64,000 nucleotides of DNA from JAKZVK01 sp965237575 (GTDB lineage: Bacteria; Acidobacteriota; Terriglobia; Bryobacterales; UBA6623), in NCBI GenBank assembly GCA_965237575.1, contig CBDEGI010000004.1, positions 2,852,001 through 2,916,000 on the forward strand. Direction: 5' to 3'. This document shows, piece by piece, positions 9,201-17,219 of this stretch (position 1 is the stretch's first letter; the number at the start of each line of letters is the position of its first letter). Under the pieces are notes generated by a model that ran no database searches, was not told the origin of the DNA, and saw nothing but the letters and a program-made list of their open reading frames with translations. Made by a program: the position numbers and the translations under genes.

Positions 9201-9284
9201 ACGATGACGGTAGAGAGTTCACCGGGCAAGGGATCGGCCTTCCACATCGAGATCCCGCTCGAGCGAAAACCCGTTCATGCCTAG
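6273..9284 (+). CDS. membrane sensor histidine kinase with PDZ, multi-TM, GAF and PAS domains
   Basis: A 1003-residue sensor kinase. From the N-terminus: one TM helix (about 12-30); a PDZ-like domain (about 38-120, with GEQAGIVAGDLLRTINRGAI); some eight hydrophobic helices (about 128-410); a GAF-type region (about 430-615); a PAS-like region (about 630-760); HisKA with phospho-acceptor H790 in VAHEVNTPLAVISSYAQML; and a HATPase_c domain with N-box NLFLNARDAM, G1 DTGVGM, F-box FDPFFTTK and G2 GTGLGLAV. All catalytic boxes are intact. The start is GTG 6273 or ATG 6279. It is followed after 168 bases by a sigma-54-dependent response regulator, its likely partner. The signal is unknown. Confidence 0.93.
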   Translation: MRMKQDLTKRIGTALLATATVACVLIALLNFAQRRQIERAHDGVVWADSAGGVEALRVAPEGPGEQAGIVAGDLLRTINRGAIDRAEQVGAALNAIGAWHEAAYGLDRAGAPFDARVIIGTARIPDVVYHFLWVVALAYLAIGLTVLVKRRDESMAPHFYAFTLASFVLYAFSYTGELGGLDRFVYWADVWATLLAPALFLHFCLVFPGGPAFLKGSGVSRLRRSLGVAAYLPVIPLLAAYHLAASGAFDTEMPVADLSFLLDRLSYGLLGVYFVLGAVLLNAAAPKTEDVVLRQQRRWLAAGALWGVLPFAVFYLIPFVSGRIPGPNQGLSVFSLVLIPLAFAYAIVKHRLMDVEVTVRRGTAYTLATAGTLALFYGVGFGLGVALGVRLEQLGPAVWVVSLVVGALAFQPLRRRIQTVLDRRFYRERYDYRRTLVEFAAELSTETDLDSMLSAATKRLVKTLGLSRMAIFLRDGDTGDTEAGRADSLRQGSFRLACGRGLTDLSGRALDPPNGRADAPDLAFLDSPVPQAGGSQSYLYFENPRGERVASSESGAIAELDLNYYVPCHVRGRTIAYLGLGRTERGDYLSSDDLSLVETVSGSFAIALENVRLHASLDHKAREYERLKDYKENIVESLSVGIAAAGLDDRVESWNTQLELMFGIPRHEAVGRRMGELLPTALAGELDRVSEDAGIHNIYKFRLTPSDFPAQFRGEAIGELPASSGPNGTGEDEGERVLNVVVAPLVAKNFDRIGRLIIFDDVTERIELEEQLVQADKLSSIGLLAAGVAHEVNTPLAVISSYAQMLARQVSSQPGHAKMLDKITSQTFRASEIVNSLLSFSRTSTRQFERVDLAKAIRDTLNLVEPQFRHAKIEVETEFDPAAARVTGSAGKLQQVFLNLFLNARDAMPEGGRLRVRTEAFADGPSARITVSDTGVGMSAQQAKRIFDPFFTTKGPQRGTGLGLAVCHGIIQEHSGTMTVESSPGKGSAFHIEIPLERKPVHA

Positions 9285-9452
9285 CCTGCCTTTCTCACCA
9301 CGTGGCGAGGCGAAGTGCGTGAGAAGGCCGCCAGGGCGAGGCGTGAGCCGCTTGGCGCGCGGAAGTGTACTGAGCGTACATTGAGCACGGCAAGCAAGCG
9401 CAACGAAGTCATGGCGGTCTTGTCGCGTGCTTCGACCGTCAGGTGGTGAGAA
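9285..9452 (+). other. spacer with inverted repeats between kinase and regulator genes
   Basis: The spacer contains TTCTCAC...GTGAGAA (about 9295-9326) and a second GGTGAGAAATG-like end just before the regulator start. It also has a small TGTAC...GTACA stem near 9365-9380. It may contain a short dispersed element or a translation-coupling structure. No gene is seen. Confidence 0.4.
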
Positions 9453-10922
9453 ATGCAGGCTGACTCTCCATCCCCGGAGACCGTCAAGGGCAAAGTCCTC
9501 ATCGTTGACGACGAGCAAGCGATTCGAGAGAGCCTCGAGACCCTGCTCGACCTAGAAGGCTACGAGGTAACCACCGCCCCGGACGCCCGCTCGGGGCTCG
9601 CCCGTCTTCGTAGTGAACCCCACGACCTGGTTCTGCTCGACTTGATGCTGCCCGACCGTAGCGGCCTCGAGGTTGTCGAGGAGATCCGCCGCAGCGACGC
9701 AGGAACTCCGATTGTCGTCTTGACCGCCTACGGATCGGTCGAGAATGCCGTCGCCGCGATCAAGCTCGGCGCCAACGACTTCCAGACGAAACCCTGGAAC
9801 AACGACAAGCTGCTGATCGAGATCGACCGGACGATCAAGCAGCACCGCCTCGAAGAAGAAAACGCCCGCCTGCGCAACGAGCTACGCCGCCGCTACAGCT
9901 TTGCGAGCCTGATCGGGAAGAGCGAGGTGATGCAGCAAGTCTTCGAGCTGGTGGCGCAGGTCGCCAAGAGCCGCTCGACGGCGCTGATCCACGGCGACAG
10001 CGGCACCGGCAAGGAGCTGATCGCGCGGGCGATCCACACCAACTCGCCGCGAGTCGCGAAGCCTTTTGTTGCGGTCAACACGGGATCGATCCCCATCGAC
10101 CTGCTGGAGTCGCGGCTTTTCGGGCATGTGCGCGGCGCCTTCACCGGCGCGACCCAGACGCAGAAGGGCTGTTTCGATCAAGCCAATAACGGCACGATTT
10201 TTCTCGACGAGGTCGGCACTCTGGGACTCGAGACCCAGGCCAAGCTATTACGGGTGATTCAAGAGCGCGAGTTCATGCCCGTGGGCTCGACCGAAACGGT
10301 CAAAGTGGACGTGCGGATCGTGGCCGCGACCAACGTGGACTTAGAGGAATCGGTCGCGAAAGGCGAATTTCGCGAGGACCTCTACTACCGACTGAACGTG
10401 ATCCAGATCGACCTGCCACCGCTCAGGGCCCGCCGTGAAGACATCCCGTTGTTGATCGAGCACTTCTTCACCAAGTACTGCCTGGAAAACGATTGCTTTC
10501 TCGATGAGCGGAAGCAGTCACTGCTGCACTTCGCACCCGACGCTTTGCAGATCTGCCTGGACCATCCGTGGCCGGGCAATGTGCGGGAGCTCGAAAACGT
10601 CGTCGAGCGTGCTGTCGTGCTGGCGACGGGTCCCGAGGTGCCGGTAGATAAGCTGCCCGCCGCGCTGCTGGCCTCGAACGGCGTTCATCGGCCGAAGATC
10701 CCGACGAACTTCAAACCCGCCGCCGGAGCCAGCCTACCTGAAATCATGGAGGAGTTCGAGCGCCGCCTGATTACCGAAGAGCTGGAGAAGAGCGGCTGGA
10801 ATCAGACCGAGTGCGCCAAGGGCCTGCGCGTGGCGCTGTCGACGTTGAATCAAAAGATCCAGCGGTTGAATATCGACGTTCATAAGAAGCGCAGTCACGC
10901 CCAGGGTGAACCTTCGGCCTAG
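9453..10922 (+). CDS. sigma-54-dependent NtrC-family response regulator
   Basis: A 489-residue activator. The receiver domain (13-125) has acidic residues D19/D20, phospho-acceptor D63 in LLDLMLPD, T91 and K113. The AAA+ domain (about 150-385) has Walker A GDSGTGKE, the sigma-54-contacting loop GAFTGAT, Walker B GTIFLDEVG and an RxDLYYRLNV-type sensor region (REDLYYRLNV). The C-terminal Fis-type helix-turn-helix has SGWNQTECAKGLRVALSTLN. All residues needed for ATP-driven sigma-54 activation are visible. It is the cognate partner of the upstream kinase by position, and a sigma-54-like promoter precedes the pair. The regulated genes are not known. Confidence 0.95.
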   Translation: MQADSPSPETVKGKVLIVDDEQAIRESLETLLDLEGYEVTTAPDARSGLARLRSEPHDLVLLDLMLPDRSGLEVVEEIRRSDAGTPIVVLTAYGSVENAVAAIKLGANDFQTKPWNNDKLLIEIDRTIKQHRLEEENARLRNELRRRYSFASLIGKSEVMQQVFELVAQVAKSRSTALIHGDSGTGKELIARAIHTNSPRVAKPFVAVNTGSIPIDLLESRLFGHVRGAFTGATQTQKGCFDQANNGTIFLDEVGTLGLETQAKLLRVIQEREFMPVGSTETVKVDVRIVAATNVDLEESVAKGEFREDLYYRLNVIQIDLPPLRARREDIPLLIEHFFTKYCLENDCFLDERKQSLLHFAPDALQICLDHPWPGNVRELENVVERAVVLATGPEVPVDKLPAALLASNGVHRPKIPTNFKPAAGASLPEIMEEFERRLITEELEKSGWNQTECAKGLRVALSTLNQKIQRLNIDVHKKRSHAQGEPSA

Positions 10923-10943
10923 CACGAACGGTGGAGCCGGCTT

Positions 10944-11405
10944 CTATTGGTTTTCCTTTGCGGCCTTCGGGGCTTCCCTGGCGTCTTTGCGAGAAACCCG
11001 AATCTCCCTCTCGTCCTCTCCCAAGTCCCGCAGGTGAATCTCCATCGGCTGGTGGGGCAGTTGCGCGGCGAACTTCTCGCCCCATTCGATCAGCACGACG
11101 GCGACCTCGTCCCAGAGGTCGTCGAGTCCCAGGGTCTCCAGCTCGGGGACACGGTCGAGCCGATATAGGTCGATGTGGTAGACCTTCGGCGGACCCTCGT
11201 ATTCGTGAATCAGGGAGAAGCTGGGGCTGAGCACGTCTTCCATCAGGGCGACGCCGAGGCCTGCGATCAGGCCCTTGGCCAGCGTCGTCTTGCCGGTGCC
11301 GAGGTCTCCGGTCAGCAACACCCATTGAGGGGGACGCAGGTCGGCGGCGAGTTGCTTGCCGAGGTCGACGGTTTCTTGGTCGGAGCGGGTGTGGTAGACA
11401 GGCAT
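10944..11405 (-). CDS. tsaE: tRNA threonylcarbamoyladenosine biosynthesis ATPase TsaE
   Basis: A 153-residue P-loop protein of the TsaBDE complex, which makes t6A at tRNA position 37. Walker A is GDLGTGKTTLAKG. It is followed by the family's SPSFSLIHEYEG and YHIDLYRLD segments and the conserved VVLIEWGEKF. I chose ATG 11405 (MPVYHTRSDQ) because family members start a short distance before the ETVDLGKQLA helix. The longer open frame upstream runs through the inverted-repeat element at 11469-11602 and is not coding. It converges with the response regulator (21-base gap). Confidence 0.92.
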   Translation of the reverse strand: MPVYHTRSDQETVDLGKQLAADLRPPQWVLLTGDLGTGKTTLAKGLIAGLGVALMEDVLSPSFSLIHEYEGPPKVYHIDLYRLDRVPELETLGLDDLWDEVAVVLIEWGEKFAAQLPHQPMEIHLRDLGEDEREIRVSRKDAREAPKAAKENQ

Positions 11406-11468
11406 GGGAACCACGGACTCAGAACGGATCAAGGCGGGTGAAATCGAGAAGAAGTTTCCGAGCAGGAC

Positions 11469-11602
11469 GTGGCGTAAGCCTCCAGGCTTGCCGAGTCTCG
11501 ATTCCTCGAGACTCAGGATGGCAACCGACCGAACAGCGCCTATGGATCGCGGACCTGAGAACCGACGAATCGGTTCTCGGCAAGCCTGGAGCCTTACGCC
11601 AC
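11469..11602. repeat. composite inverted-repeat element
   Basis: Two 27-base arms, 11469-11495 and 11576-11602, are inverted repeats with one mismatch (core GGCAAGCCTGGA and TACGCCAC). Next to each arm, inside the element, lies a perfect 9-bp hairpin: GAGTCTCGA/TCGAGACTC near 11493-11514 and GAGAACCGA/TCGGTTCTC near 11557-11578. A related copy with the same order of parts occurs at 52318-52361. This looks like a dispersed, transposase-less palindromic element in the upstream region of tsaE. Confidence 0.75.
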
Positions 11603-11665
11603 GCCACATGCCGACCCTCCCGCAAAACGTGACACTTCTGTTCAGATGAGGCTCCCCTCAGACGA

Positions 11666-12736
11666 CTAGTCCGCGGCCAGCGTCGCGCCAAGACCATGGT
11701 CATTTTGGCGGTGGTGGAGCGCGAGGACGTCACGACCGAAGTCGCCGGCGAAGTCACGCCAGACGGTGTGCGAGTGGTTGGCGCCGCCCTGGGTGTTGTC
11801 GTACTCGATCAGGAACGACGGAGCCTGCACACGGTAGTAGTGCCCCTTGCCGGGTTCCCCGCTGCCAGCCCAGGCAAAGAGCAGGTCCGCGTTCGAGGTG
11901 CCCTTGACAGCCTTCATGCGCTCGGCGGCGATCGAAGCCGGCACGTTGTGCACGTATTCGCCGATGAGCGCCATCAGGGTCTCGCGCTGCTTGGCGGTCA
12001 GGGCGGAGGCCGCCAGGCCCTTCGGCTGATCTTCGAGCTTGGCGCGCGTGTCGGCGTGCGTGAGGACGTCGGGGTAGGCTTCTTCGGTGACGATCGCGGC
12101 CTTCTTCTGCTTGGCGTCAAGCGATCGCAGCAGATCTCGTCCCAAGTCTTCTTCTCTGGGCAGTGCGCGGGCCCCGGAAGCGATCCGGTGCGGATTGGCC
12201 CCGAAAAAGGTAGGCGACGCCGAGATGAGCTTGCCGTTCTTGAGCGTGTAGTGTAGGGAGACGTGGTGTCCCTCGACGCGCCAGCCCCAGGCGCCCATGG
12301 CCGCGGGCGTACCGAAGACGGAGACGTAGTACTTCTGGACGTCGCGTCGGCCGGCCGTGTCTTTCTCTTTGACGCGCAGCCGCTCTTCCAGGCTCATGAT
12401 CGACATGGTCTTGACGAAGCCCGATGGGCTCAGGCCGGAACTCACCAAAGCGTTGGCCAGCCGCCGCTGTTCGGGGGACATGGCTTTGTAGGTGACGCCG
12501 CGGCGGCCGTACCCGTAGGTCTTCTCAAAGCTGCTGTCAGGCACGAAGTGCCAATTCTGCCGGCCGGCTGAGTTGAAGTCCAACAGGGCTTTGGATTTCT
12601 GGCCGGCGTCGAGCGACTGCACAAAACGGTTCGCCGTCTCGAGCATGACCTGTTCGGTGGCGTGATCGTAAGCCGCGGTCACTGCCGCGGCTCCGAGGAA
12701 GAGCGTGACTAGTCTGAGCTTCAATGGCTTGGACAT
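11666..12736 (-). CDS. DUF3500 domain-containing secreted protein
   Basis: A 356-residue protein with an N-terminal signal segment (KLRLVTLFLGAAAVTAAYDH). The DUF3500 pattern spans nearly the whole chain: HVSLHYTLKNGKLISASPTF, an FGANPHRI segment, LGRDLLRSLDAKQKKAAI, and a C-terminal SFLIEYDNTQGGANHSHTVW. DUF3500 proteins are exported and of unknown biochemical activity; the His-rich C-terminus is typical. ATG 12736 has GGGAG seven bases upstream and matches the signal peptide. A perfect TATAAT lies about 32 bases before it on the minus strand (complement of 12768-12773). It is divergent from the gene at 12834. Confidence 0.85.
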   Translation of the reverse strand: MSKPLKLRLVTLFLGAAAVTAAYDHATEQVMLETANRFVQSLDAGQKSKALLDFNSAGRQNWHFVPDSSFEKTYGYGRRGVTYKAMSPEQRRLANALVSSGLSPSGFVKTMSIMSLEERLRVKEKDTAGRRDVQKYYVSVFGTPAAMGAWGWRVEGHHVSLHYTLKNGKLISASPTFFGANPHRIASGARALPREEDLGRDLLRSLDAKQKKAAIVTEEAYPDVLTHADTRAKLEDQPKGLAASALTAKQRETLMALIGEYVHNVPASIAAERMKAVKGTSNADLLFAWAGSGEPGKGHYYRVQAPSFLIEYDNTQGGANHSHTVWRDFAGDFGRDVLALHHRQNDHGLGATLAAD

Positions 12737-12833
12737 AAGGGACTCCCAGGACTTCTTTGTCTCGCCAATTATACTGCGTTCAACAGCACATCTCCACAAG
12801 GAAGGGTTGAGACTGTCCGCTAGAATAAGGATC

Positions 12834-13907
12834 ATGCGCCGAGGTCTTCTTGCCGGGGTGCTGGTGTTCGCGACGCTCGCTTGGGCGCAGGGCGCGCTCA
12901 CGTACCGGCAGTTACGAGACCTGCTGCAGTCCTCGATCGAGCAGCACATCCCGGACAAGGAAATCGCGAAGTTCCTCAAGACGCAGCAGCTCGGCTTCGC
13001 GCTGACTGCTCCCCTGATCGAAGAGTTCCAAGGCCAAGGAATCGGGTTGCGAACGCTAAAGGTTTTGCACGAGTTGGCGCCGACCACGCAGGGGCAGCCG
13101 GCGGCCAAAGTTATGGAAGCGCTGCCGCTGGAGCCCGAGCAGCCGCCCCCGCCGTCCCCGGAAGAGCAGGAACGCATTCTCGCCGAGGCTCGCTCGAGCG
13201 CGCTGGCCTACACAGCAGGCCTGCCGGACTTCATCTGTCTGCAGGTTACCCGGCGCTACGTCGACCCGAGCGGTCTCGAGATGGACTGGCTGAAGCAGGA
13301 CGAAATCAAGATCCGGGTCAGCTATTTCGACAGGCATGAGAACTACGAGGTTCTCAGCGTCAACAACAAGATCAGCAACAAGGGAATCCGCGAGTTGGGC
13401 GGCGCCACCAGCACGGGAGAGTTCGGCAGTATGCTGGCTCAACTGTTTGACCTGAAAACGGCCGCGGAGTTCCAGTGGGCGCGCCATTCACTGCTGCGGG
13501 GCCGCGGCGTCTATGTATTTCAGTTCCGAGTGCCCCGGCACCGCTCCCGGTGGACCCTCAGCGTTGAGGACAGCCGCGACATCATCACCGCCTATAAAGG
13601 CCTGGTCTACATCGACAAGGAGACCGAGCGTGTCCTGCGTGTTTACGAGCAAGCGGAGGACATCCCCAGCAGCTTCCCGATCCAGTCCGCGGAAAACCGT
13701 CTCGACTACGACTACACCGAGATCAGCGGCACCGAGTACCTGCTACCGCTTAAGGCGCGCATGCGCCTGAGGCAAGGTAGGCTGCTCGCCCGCAACGAGG
13801 TGGAGTTCCGCCTGTACCGCAAGTTCAGCGCCGACGCCGTGATCTCGTTTGACGAGATCGACGACTTGGCGCCCCTGCCCGAGGAAGACGGCGCCACGAA
13901 CCCGTAG
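12834..13907 (+). CDS. secreted protein of unknown function
   Basis: A 357-residue protein with a signal peptide (MRRGLLAGVLVFATLAWAQG). A short helical segment follows (LTYRQLRDLLQSSIEQHIPD ... KEIAKFLKTQ), then a Pro-rich linker (EPEQPPPPSPEEQE) at about 100-115. The long C-terminal beta-rich domain includes GLVYIDKETERVLRV and EYLLPLKARMRLRQG, which recall LolA/LppX-like half-barrels, though I do not claim that family. ATG 12834 directly precedes the signal peptide. It is divergent from DUF3500 and convergent with the sulfatase gene. Function unknown; likely periplasmic. Confidence 0.7.
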   Translation: MRRGLLAGVLVFATLAWAQGALTYRQLRDLLQSSIEQHIPDKEIAKFLKTQQLGFALTAPLIEEFQGQGIGLRTLKVLHELAPTTQGQPAAKVMEALPLEPEQPPPPSPEEQERILAEARSSALAYTAGLPDFICLQVTRRYVDPSGLEMDWLKQDEIKIRVSYFDRHENYEVLSVNNKISNKGIRELGGATSTGEFGSMLAQLFDLKTAAEFQWARHSLLRGRGVYVFQFRVPRHRSRWTLSVEDSRDIITAYKGLVYIDKETERVLRVYEQAEDIPSSFPIQSAENRLDYDYTEISGTEYLLPLKARMRLRQGRLLARNEVEFRLYRKFSADAVISFDEIDDLAPLPEEDGATNP

Positions 13908-13980
13908 CAGCCCGCTGTGTAAGGGAGGGTGTTCGCCGATATCGTTCGTCACCCCACTTGTCGCTGTAGGCCGAACAGGC

Positions 13981-14000
13981 GGGCACGGCATGCCGTGCCC
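13981..14000. repeat. perfect 20-bp palindrome, dispersed
   Basis: GGGCACGGCATGCCGTGCCC is its own reverse complement and is followed by CTAC. A half copy with the same flank occurs at 45636-45653 (GTAGGGGCACGGCATGCC), and a diverged copy is at 37173-37200. It lies in the gap between two convergent genes, where it could act as a bidirectional transcription barrier or simply be a dispersed element. Confidence 0.7.
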
Positions 14001-14052
14001 CTACATTCTTCACCCGCGGCGTTCTCGATCTCGCGACAGGCTGTTGGCCTAG

Positions 14053-15558
14053 CTACTTGGGTTTTCCCTCTCCAGGCCCCGGCTTGTACCGCGAGGGGTG
14101 ATACGGATTCTCGATACCGAAGAAGTCGGCCGTCATGAGGTCGGTTTTCGATCGGCCGCCCTTCCACAGGTCCCACTTCGGTTCCGCGTAACGGTCAAAG
14201 AAGACGTGTAGGCGCTTCGCCAGTTCGGCTTGGATCGGAGCGAACTCAGGGCGGCCGTCGAGGTTCATCCTCTCGCCGGCGTCGGACTCGAGGTCGTAGA
14301 GTTCGTTGGGTTGCTGGTAGATCCTCTCGATGTATTTCCACTTTTCGGTGCGGATCGAGCGCACGTTCTCGAACTCGAAGAAGACCGTATCGTCCCACTC
14401 GGTTTCTTGCCCCTGGAGGATGGGCGTAAAGTTCCGGCCCGGCGGTGGTGGCCGGCTCGGCAGCTCGTCCGCGAGGCCCAGATAGTTGAGCACGCTCGGC
14501 AGCACGTCGTAGTTGCTGACCACGGCGTCGCTGGTTTGGCCGGCGGGGATTCCTCCCTTGTGGCGGAAGATCATCGGGATCCAGGTAGTCCAGTCGAACG
14601 CCGTGAGCGGGCGGGTGTGGTCGCCCATGCCCCAGAAACCGCTGTGTCCGCCGGCGAGGCCCTGGTCGGCCATGAAGATGACGAGCGTGTTGTCCTCGAG
14701 ACGTAGATTTTGGAGCGTTGTCAGAATACGCCCCACGCCGTCGTCAATACCACTCACCTCGGCCGCATACTTGCGGCGCACCTGCATATCGCGAAGCCAG
14801 CCGCCATAGTTGAAGTTCCAGGGGTGCGGGGCGTCGCGCGGCATTGATGGCAAGGGGTGCCGAGCGTACTGGAGACGGTGACGGTTGCGGATGGGCTCGC
14901 GCATTGCAGAGCCCAGACCGTAGGGCCCGTTGTAGGCAAGGAACAGGAAGAACGGGTTGTCCTTGTTCTGGTTGATGAAGCGGATGCCGTGGTCAGTCCA
15001 AAGATCGGTCAGGTAGTCTGGCTCATTGCGGATTTGTCCATCCTCGATGACCTCCTGGCCGTAGAAGCCCTGACTGCCGCCGTGAGGTTTGGTGATCCAG
15101 TAGGTGAAGCCCTCCTGGGGGCGCAAGTTTCCGCCCAGGTGCCACTTGCCGCTGAGCCCGGCGACGTAGCCCGCCTCGGTCAGAATGCTCGGCAGGGTGG
15201 CGAACTCCTCGAGAGTGTTGTAGGCCTGGGGGCCTATCTGCGCGCCCTCCCCGCCAAGGTAACGGTGCACGCCGTGCTGCGAGGGCATCAGCCCGGAGAG
15301 GAGGCTCGCGCGCGTCGGCGAACAGACAGGGTTGTTAGCGAAGGCACGGTTGAAGAGCATGCCTTCCGAGGCGAGCCGGTCAATATTGGGCGTCCGGATG
15401 TCGGGGTTGCCGTAGCAACCCAGCGTCCATGCGCCGTGGTTGTCGGTGAGGATGAGGACAACGTTGGGGCGGGGAGCCGGCGGCTGGGCCGCGGATGGCC
15501 CAGCGAGCGACAACGCCAGGAGAAGTGCGATCAGAACCGGTCGAGTGGAGTGATTCAT
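14053..15558 (-). CDS. secreted arylsulfatase-family sulfatase
   Basis: A 501-residue formylglycine-dependent sulfatase, which would release sulfate from sulfated organic compounds outside the cytoplasm. It has a signal peptide (about 1-24), then PNVVLILTDNHG with the first metal-binding Asp, and then the sulfatase signature C79-S-P-T-R83-ASLLSG, where Cys79 is the residue converted to formylglycine. Downstream, GYVAGLSGKWHLG carries the conserved KWH. The substrate is unknown. ATG 15558 gives the signal peptide, and the longer frame is not needed. A strong promoter sits at 15574-15602. No formylglycine-generating enzyme is in this window. Confidence 0.93.
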   Translation of the reverse strand: MNHSTRPVLIALLLALSLAGPSAAQPPAPRPNVVLILTDNHGAWTLGCYGNPDIRTPNIDRLASEGMLFNRAFANNPVCSPTRASLLSGLMPSQHGVHRYLGGEGAQIGPQAYNTLEEFATLPSILTEAGYVAGLSGKWHLGGNLRPQEGFTYWITKPHGGSQGFYGQEVIEDGQIRNEPDYLTDLWTDHGIRFINQNKDNPFFLFLAYNGPYGLGSAMREPIRNRHRLQYARHPLPSMPRDAPHPWNFNYGGWLRDMQVRRKYAAEVSGIDDGVGRILTTLQNLRLEDNTLVIFMADQGLAGGHSGFWGMGDHTRPLTAFDWTTWIPMIFRHKGGIPAGQTSDAVVSNYDVLPSVLNYLGLADELPSRPPPPGRNFTPILQGQETEWDDTVFFEFENVRSIRTEKWKYIERIYQQPNELYDLESDAGERMNLDGRPEFAPIQAELAKRLHVFFDRYAEPKWDLWKGGRSKTDLMTADFFGIENPYHPSRYKPGPGEGKPK

Positions 15559-15573
15559 GGCTGAAACGCGCCC

Positions 15574-15602
15574 AGCATAGCAGACACCGGCTCGTCCCTC
15601 AA
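15574..15602 (-). promoter_or_regulatory. sigma-70-type promoter for the sulfatase gene
   Basis: On the minus strand: TTGAGG (complement of 15597-15602), 17 bases, TATGCT (complement of 15574-15579). It lies just upstream of the sulfatase ATG, giving a leader of only about ten bases. Confidence 0.55.
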
Positions 15603-15757
15603 AGCGCCGGTGGCGGCTGCGGGAATTCGGGCAGCGAAGGTCCAACCGGCCCTGCACTCGCCCTCGGGCCACGGTTGTTTCCGTCGTGGCTCGGCGCTAG
15701 CCCTGTGACATAATGGGGAACGGTTTTCCCTTAGACAAAGACAAACGAGGTTTTCTT

Positions 15758-17137
15758 ATGCGTACCGAATGGGTGGCCAAGCGCGCGAATGATCCCATCC
15801 GCACTCAAATCCACTATGCCCGCCAGGGCGTGACGACCGAGGAGATGGAGTACGTCGCGAAGCGCGAGAACCAGCCCGCTGAGTTGATCCGCGACGAGGT
15901 CGCTCGGGGTCGCATGATCATCCCGGCCAACGTGCGCCACACCAACCTCGAACCGATGGCTATAGGCATCGAGTCGAAGTGCAAAGTCAACTCCAATATC
16001 GGCAACTCTGCGGTCACCTCGGAGATCGACCAAGAACTGGAGAAGCTCGACTACTCGCTCAAGTACGGCGCCGACACGGTCATGGACCTCTCGACCGGCG
16101 GCGACATCCCGCTCATCCGCAAGGCGATCATCAACCACTCGCCCGTGCCGATCGGCACCGTACCCATCTACGAGGCCCTTACGCGGGTGAACGGCCGCAT
16201 CGAGGACCTGACTTGGCCCGTCATGCGCGAAGTGATCACCGAGCAGGCCGAGCAGGGTGTCGACTACATGACGCTCCACGCCGGCGTGCTGATCCAGTAC
16301 GTACCGATGGCGACGAAGCGCGTCACGGGCATCGTTAGCCGCGGCGGTGCGCTACTGGCCGAGTGGATGGTACGGCATCACAAGCAGAACTTTCTGTATG
16401 AGAACTTCGAGGAGATGTGCAGTATCTTCCAGAAGTACGATGTGAGCTTCTCGCTCGGTGACGGGCTGCGTCCGGGCTCGATCGCCGACGCCAGCGACGA
16501 AGCGCAGTTCGCCGAGCTGAAGACGCTGGGCGAGCTTACGACGAAGGCTTGGGAATACGACGTGCAGGTGATGATCGAAGGTCCCGGGCACATTCCGTTG
16601 GATGAGATCAAGCTGCAGGTCGACAAAGAGATGGAGATGTGCCACGAGGCGCCCTTCTATACGCTGGGGCCGCTGGTGACCGACATCGCGCCGGGCTACG
16701 ACCACATCACCTCTGCGATCGGCGCGGCCATGATCGGCTGGCACGGTGCGTCGATGCTGTGTTACGTCACCCCCAAAGAGCACCTCGGCCTGCCGAACAA
16801 AGAAGACGTCAAGCAGGGGCTGATCGCCTACAAGATCGCCGCCCATGCGGCCGACGTTGCCCGGCACCGTCCCGGCGCGCGCGACTGGGACGACGAGCTG
16901 TCGAAGGCTCGCTATGAATTCGATTGGAACCGGCAGTTCGAGCTGGCGATCGACCCGGAAACGGCCCGCGCGATGCACGACGAGACACTGCCGGAAGAGG
17001 GCTACAAAGAGGCTCACTTCTGCTCGATGTGCGGGCCGAACTACTGCTCGATGAATATCTCTTCGCGCGTCGCGGAGTTCACGGCCGAGGATGCCGAGGC
17101 GGTTGTCAAGCAACAGGAATTGGTGACGTTGGGGTAG
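15758..17137 (+). CDS. thiC: phosphomethylpyrimidine synthase ThiC
   Basis: A 459-residue radical-SAM enzyme that rearranges aminoimidazole ribotide into HMP-phosphate in thiamine synthesis. The C-terminal 4Fe-4S motif CxxCxxxxC is present as CSMCGPNYC, and the conserved MIEGPGHIPLDEI and GYDHITSAIGAA blocks are visible. It is the short bacterial/archaeal form, without the roughly 150-residue N-terminal extension of the E. coli enzyme. ATG 15758 has GAGG at a good distance and matches family starts; an in-frame ATG at 15713 is less likely. I looked for a TPP riboswitch upstream and did not find one. No other thiamine genes are adjacent. Confidence 0.96.
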   Translation: MRTEWVAKRANDPIRTQIHYARQGVTTEEMEYVAKRENQPAELIRDEVARGRMIIPANVRHTNLEPMAIGIESKCKVNSNIGNSAVTSEIDQELEKLDYSLKYGADTVMDLSTGGDIPLIRKAIINHSPVPIGTVPIYEALTRVNGRIEDLTWPVMREVITEQAEQGVDYMTLHAGVLIQYVPMATKRVTGIVSRGGALLAEWMVRHHKQNFLYENFEEMCSIFQKYDVSFSLGDGLRPGSIADASDEAQFAELKTLGELTTKAWEYDVQVMIEGPGHIPLDEIKLQVDKEMEMCHEAPFYTLGPLVTDIAPGYDHITSAIGAAMIGWHGASMLCYVTPKEHLGLPNKEDVKQGLIAYKIAAHAADVARHRPGARDWDDELSKARYEFDWNRQFELAIDPETARAMHDETLPEEGYKEAHFCSMCGPNYCSMNISSRVAEFTAEDAEAVVKQQELVTLG

Positions 17138-17219
17138 CGACGGTCGCCCTCTCTGTCCAGGCGGTTGAGGGTTGCGAACTGCCGTGGGCCCGGCCCATCA
17201 CGACCGGCAGCGACAGGGA

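Noticed and set aside
15600..15757. TPP riboswitch upstream of thiC
   Set aside because: The CUGAGA and ACCUGAU cores of the thi-box are not present, so no riboswitch is called.
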